A stretch of 7,821 bases of DNA from Gallionella sp. GTDB taxonomy: Bacteria > Pseudomonadota > Gammaproteobacteria > Burkholderiales > Gallionellaceae. The position numbers and the translations under genes were made by a program. This document shows, in pieces, positions 5,523 through 7,821 of the stretch (positions within the stretch are counted from its first letter, which is position 1; each line of letters begins with the position of its first letter). The notes beneath the pieces are model-generated. The model saw nothing but the letters and a program-made list of their open reading frames with translations, searched no databases and was not told the DNA's origin. The stretch spans positions 1 to 7,821 of the forward strand of contig JAUYGW010000046.1 of NCBI GenBank assembly GCA_030690245.1. The letters run 5' to 3'.

Positions 5523-6262
5523 GCTGCCGCCACCATATTCTTTAATTTCTCGACCCGGATTTTCTCGATCAACTCGAACAAGTCATCCGTTTCAAACGGC
5601 TTGTACAGGCAAGTATAGGCGCCGTTCCTGCGCCCCTGCTCGATCGAATCTCCCATTTCCTCGCGGTAGCCGGTCATCAGCACCACCGGCTTGCCTGGGT
5701 ATTTTGCCCGGATATCCTTCAGCACATCCACGCCGTTCACCGCCCCCAGCTTGAGGTCGAGGACGACGGCGAGCTTGTAGTTTTTTTCCAGATGGCCCAG
5801 CACTTTCTGCGGCTCGCTTTCCGTTTCAACATGGAAGCCCCGCAGGGTCAAAATATCCTTCAGCGTCTTGCAGAACATCGGGTCGTCGTCCACCACCAGG
5901 ATGCTCTCTTCCTTGTTCAGCAGCGAAATGAAGGAAAGCACCATGGGAAAGTTGAGCGGTTTGCCCAGCACGGCATAAGCCCCGGCCTCCATGGCGTCTT
6001 CCACAACATCGCCGGTGGCATAGGCGCTGACCAGAATCACCGGCAACGCAGGAACGATTTCCTGCATGCGTTTCAGCGCCTCGACACCGCTGATGCCGGT
6101 CATCTTGATGTCCATCAGCACGCAATCCGGCGCATCGCTCCTGACCTTCTCCACGCCTTCCTCGCCCGAGTAAGCGGCGATGGGCTCGTGACCCTTTATT
6201 TTCAGGATGTCACAAGTCGTTTTAACGATCCGGCGGTCATCGTCCACCACGAGGATTTTCAT
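5519..6262 (-). CDS. Tandem double-receiver response regulator without output domain
   Basis: The 247 residues hold two complete receiver domains and nothing else. Domain 1 (about 1-115) has D7/D8/D9, phosphoacceptor D51, S79 and K101. Domain 2 (about 119-238) has D125-D127, phosphoacceptor D169, T197 and K221. The usual proline after the phosphoacceptor loop is replaced in both (MDIKMTG and LDLKLGAV), while the third receiver, in the next gene, keeps it. With no DNA-binding or enzymatic domain the protein is best read as a phosphotransfer intermediate, a phosphate sink or a partner-binding adaptor for the adjacent kinase and diguanylate cyclase. AGGAGG at 6268-6273 gives a strong start. It lies 112 bases after the kinase gene and overlaps the cyclase gene by 4 bases. 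Each domain looks functional by residues; the direction of phosphate flow cannot be told from sequence. Confidence 0.93.
   Translation of the reverse strand: MKILVVDDDRRIVKTTCDILKIKGHEPIAAYSGEEGVEKVRSDAPDCVLMDIKMTGISGVEALKRMQEIVPALPVILVSAYATGDVVEDAMEAGAYAVLGKPLNFPMVLSFISLLNKEESILVVDDDPMFCKTLKDILTLRGFHVETESEPQKVLGHLEKNYKLAVVLDLKLGAVNGVDVLKDIRAKYPGKPVVLMTGYREEMGDSIEQGRRNGAYTCLYKPFETDDLFELIEKIRVEKLKNMVAAA
5878..5902. repeat. 25-base direct repeat, copy 2 (second receiver of the double-receiver gene)
   Basis: Identical to 5480-5504 and in the same reading register relative to the encoded ILVVDDDP motif. Exchange between the two copies would remove 398 bases and leave an in-frame fusion of receiver 1 to the REC-PAS-GGDEF protein. 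Confidence 0.85.
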
Positions 6263-6267
6263 TGTTG

Positions 6268-6273
6268 CCTCCT
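6268..6273 (-). promoter_or_regulatory. Strong ribosome binding site of the double-receiver gene
   Basis: Minus-strand AGGAGG, with 5 bases before the ATG at 6262-6260, is a full consensus Shine-Dalgarno site. It allows this gene to be translated independently of the kinase gene upstream. Confidence 0.8.
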
Positions 6274-6324
6274 GTTCTTTTTGTTGTTAAAAGGTAACTC
6301 GGCCTGCCTGTAACGGTTATTCGC

Positions 6325-6378
6325 AGGTCGGGATTTATCCCGACACCGTAAAACCGTCGGGATAAAAACCCGACCTAC
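6325..6378. repeat. REP-like double palindrome between kinase and double-receiver genes
   Basis: Hairpins at 6327-6344 (GTCGGGAT/ATCCCGAC) and 6356-6374 (GTCGGG/CCCGAC with an A-rich centre) form a double unit ending CCCGACCTAC. The terminal CTA is the reverse complement of the kinase stop codon (6375-6377), so the repeat begins exactly at the gene's end on the minus strand. In the operon message it would fold between the first and second cistrons. Confidence 0.75.
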
Positions 6379-7748
6379 AATCCTGCACATGGCAACGTAA
6401 CCGTAAACGTACTACCCTTGCCCGGCGCGCTTTCCGCCTTCACGCTGCCGCCGTTGACCTGCGTAAGGTTCTTCACTACCGCCAACCCCAGCCCGACACG
6501 CCGCGCCTTGGTGGTGAACAGCGGCTGGAACAGCTTGGCCTGCTGCTCCGGTGCGATGCCGCAACCGCTGTCTTGGATGCTGACCGTTACGGTTTTTGCC
6601 ACAGAATTTTCGCCTGCAATTATTTTCAGCTCGCCGCCTTCCGGCATGGCTTCCACGGCGTTGGCAATCAGGTTCCAGAACACCTGATGCAGATGCATCG
6701 GGTCGGCGCGGACGAGGGGGAGCGTTTGCGGGATATCCATCTTGATGATGACGGAAGCCGGAATGTCGCACTTGCGCAGTGCCTGCCCGATCACTTCCGC
6801 CATCTCGACCGTTCCCGGGCGCGGCGGCTTGGTGCGCACCGCGTCCAGCAGATCGGACACGATGCGCTCGGCATCCGCGATCTCGCTCTTGATGATGCCG
6901 AGATATTCCTTGGTAGTTTCGTCCGCATCGGTGAGCACGGCCTGCAAAAAATACACCGCGTTGTTCATAACGCCCAGCGGGTTGCGCAGTTCGTGCCCCA
7001 CGGTATCCGCCACTTGGCCGAGCAATGCCAGCTTCTCCCTGCGCACCAGCTCATCCTGAGCCTTGCGTAACGCATCCTCCGCTTCCCTGCGCTCTGCGGC
7101 CCAATTGCGCGCGGACCTGACGGCAAAAAACCAGGCCGCCAACAATGCCAGAACCCCTATGGCGCTTGCGGTCGCTAAACGGAGAGACATGGAGTGAAGA
7201 TGGCGGGTCTCTTTTTCAATCAGGCCATTTGCCGCATTAACGGTTTTCTCCATGCCGCCCGCGTAAACCTTTTTCAATCGCATGTATTCATCGCCTGTCA
7301 GCAGCGCCGTCGCTTCCTGCCGTCTGCCCTGATGCGCCAAAGCGAAAGCCTGCCGTTCAATTTTCACCAGCGCCAGGTTCGCTTCATCCGTCTCATTTAC
7401 AAACCGTGCTATATCCGCTTGCGGGAGCACGGCTCTTACCTCGTTGATCTCCGTCGTCAGTTGCGGATCGAACTGGTCATATCTTTTTTCGTAGCTGAAA
7501 TCCCCTGTTCCCGCAGCCATGCGAGCCGACATGGTCAGCACCTCGTCGAGCAGCATGATGCGCCCGACATCTTCGGTAAGTGCTATATGCTTCTTCGACA
7601 TTTCTTCGGCGCGTTTATGCATCTGCCACGACTGCCATCCGCTAAAAATGGAGGTCAATATGCTGATCACAAATGCAGCCGCGAACAGCCGTAGCGGAAA
7701 GCCTTCCTTGCCTGAGAGACGTTGCTGAATTGGTATGATGCTGTTCAT
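6375..7748 (-). CDS. Membrane sensor histidine kinase with helical periplasmic domain
   Basis: The 457-residue protein is anchored by two membrane spans, about 20-38 and 189-211, with a periplasmic part of about 150 residues (39-188) rich in charged helices, like a four-helix-bundle sensor. No HAMP is evident; the second span leads into a coiled coil (about 212-240). The HisKA dimerisation domain carries the phosphorylated H252 in GHELRNPLG (251-259). The ATPase domain shows the N box NLIANAVEAMPEGG (359-372), the G1 box DSGCGIAP (393-400) and the G2 box VGLGLAVV (418-425). The protein is expected to phosphorylate one or more of the three receiver domains encoded just downstream. The ATG at 7746-7748 has GGGAA about 8 bases upstream, a fair ribosome binding site. 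The stop codon is formed by the edge of a REP-like repeat, so the final residues (PCAGL) may differ from relatives. Ligand unknown. Confidence 0.94.
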   Translation of the reverse strand: MNSIIPIQQRLSGKEGFPLRLFAAAFVISILTSIFSGWQSWQMHKRAEEMSKKHIALTEDVGRIMLLDEVLTMSARMAAGTGDFSYEKRYDQFDPQLTTEINEVRAVLPQADIARFVNETDEANLALVKIERQAFALAHQGRRQEATALLTGDEYMRLKKVYAGGMEKTVNAANGLIEKETRHLHSMSLRLATASAIGVLALLAAWFFAVRSARNWAAERREAEDALRKAQDELVRREKLALLGQVADTVGHELRNPLGVMNNAVYFLQAVLTDADETTKEYLGIIKSEIADAERIVSDLLDAVRTKPPRPGTVEMAEVIGQALRKCDIPASVIIKMDIPQTLPLVRADPMHLHQVFWNLIANAVEAMPEGGELKIIAGENSVAKTVTVSIQDSGCGIAPEQQAKLFQPLFTTKARRVGLGLAVVKNLTQVNGGSVKAESAPGKGSTFTVTLPCAGL

Positions 7749-7764
7749 ATCAAATATTCCCGCG

Positions 7765-7821
7765 GTCGGGTTTTAACCCGACGCTTTTCCTGTAAACCGT
7801 GAACCCCGTCGGGTTAAAACC
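7765..7821. repeat. REP-like palindrome upstream of the kinase gene, runs off the window edge
   Basis: A complete hairpin GTCGGGTT/AACCCGAC at 7765-7782 is followed by a second GTCGGGTTAAAACC arm starting at 7808 and cut by the window end. It is the fourth member of the family seen here. It begins 17 bases upstream of the kinase start codon, so either the kinase promoter lies beyond the window or the repeat forms part of the message leader. Confidence 0.7.

Overview
The window reads as chromosomal DNA of a betaproteobacterium. The AccA sequence, the RpfE-type protein and the short palindromic repeats all fit that class, and a Nitrosomonadales or Gallionellaceae-like lineage is a reasonable guess but is not proven. 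All six recognisable genes lie on the minus strand, so transcription runs from high to low coordinates. No rRNA, tRNA, transposase or CRISPR array was seen.

From right to left (transcription order), bases 7748-4296 hold a three-gene signalling cluster. It consists of a membrane histidine kinase (7748-6375), a stand-alone protein made of two receiver domains (6262-5519), and a receiver-PAS-GGDEF diguanylate cyclase (5522-4296). The last two overlap by 4 bases. The likely logic is a membrane signal, then a phosphorelay through up to three receiver domains, then control of c-di-GMP synthesis. The two response-regulator genes share a 25-base identical direct repeat at the start of two of their receiver domains.

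Bases 4295-3810 form a 486-base region without a convincing gene. It contains two families of short palindromic repeats, a possible promoter and a possible terminator on the minus strand. Then follow an RpfE-type protein of unknown biochemistry (3761 or 3809 to 2721) with a dispersed repeat embedded in frame, and a 200-base gap carrying a 130-base element with 28-base imperfect terminal inverted repeats. Next is an MscS-type channel with a C-terminal cyclic-nucleotide-binding domain (2520-988). The last gene is the 5' part of accA (809 to beyond base 1), which makes the first committed intermediate of fatty acid synthesis.

The main unusual content is the density of small repeats. Four copies of a GTCGGG...CCCGAC palindrome lie in gaps next to the signalling genes, and one supplies the stop codon of the histidine kinase. 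Other items are the repeat inside the RpfE-type coding sequence, and the pairing of a nucleotide-second-messenger operon with a nucleotide-gated type of channel in the same neighbourhood. A functional link between the last two is only a hypothesis.
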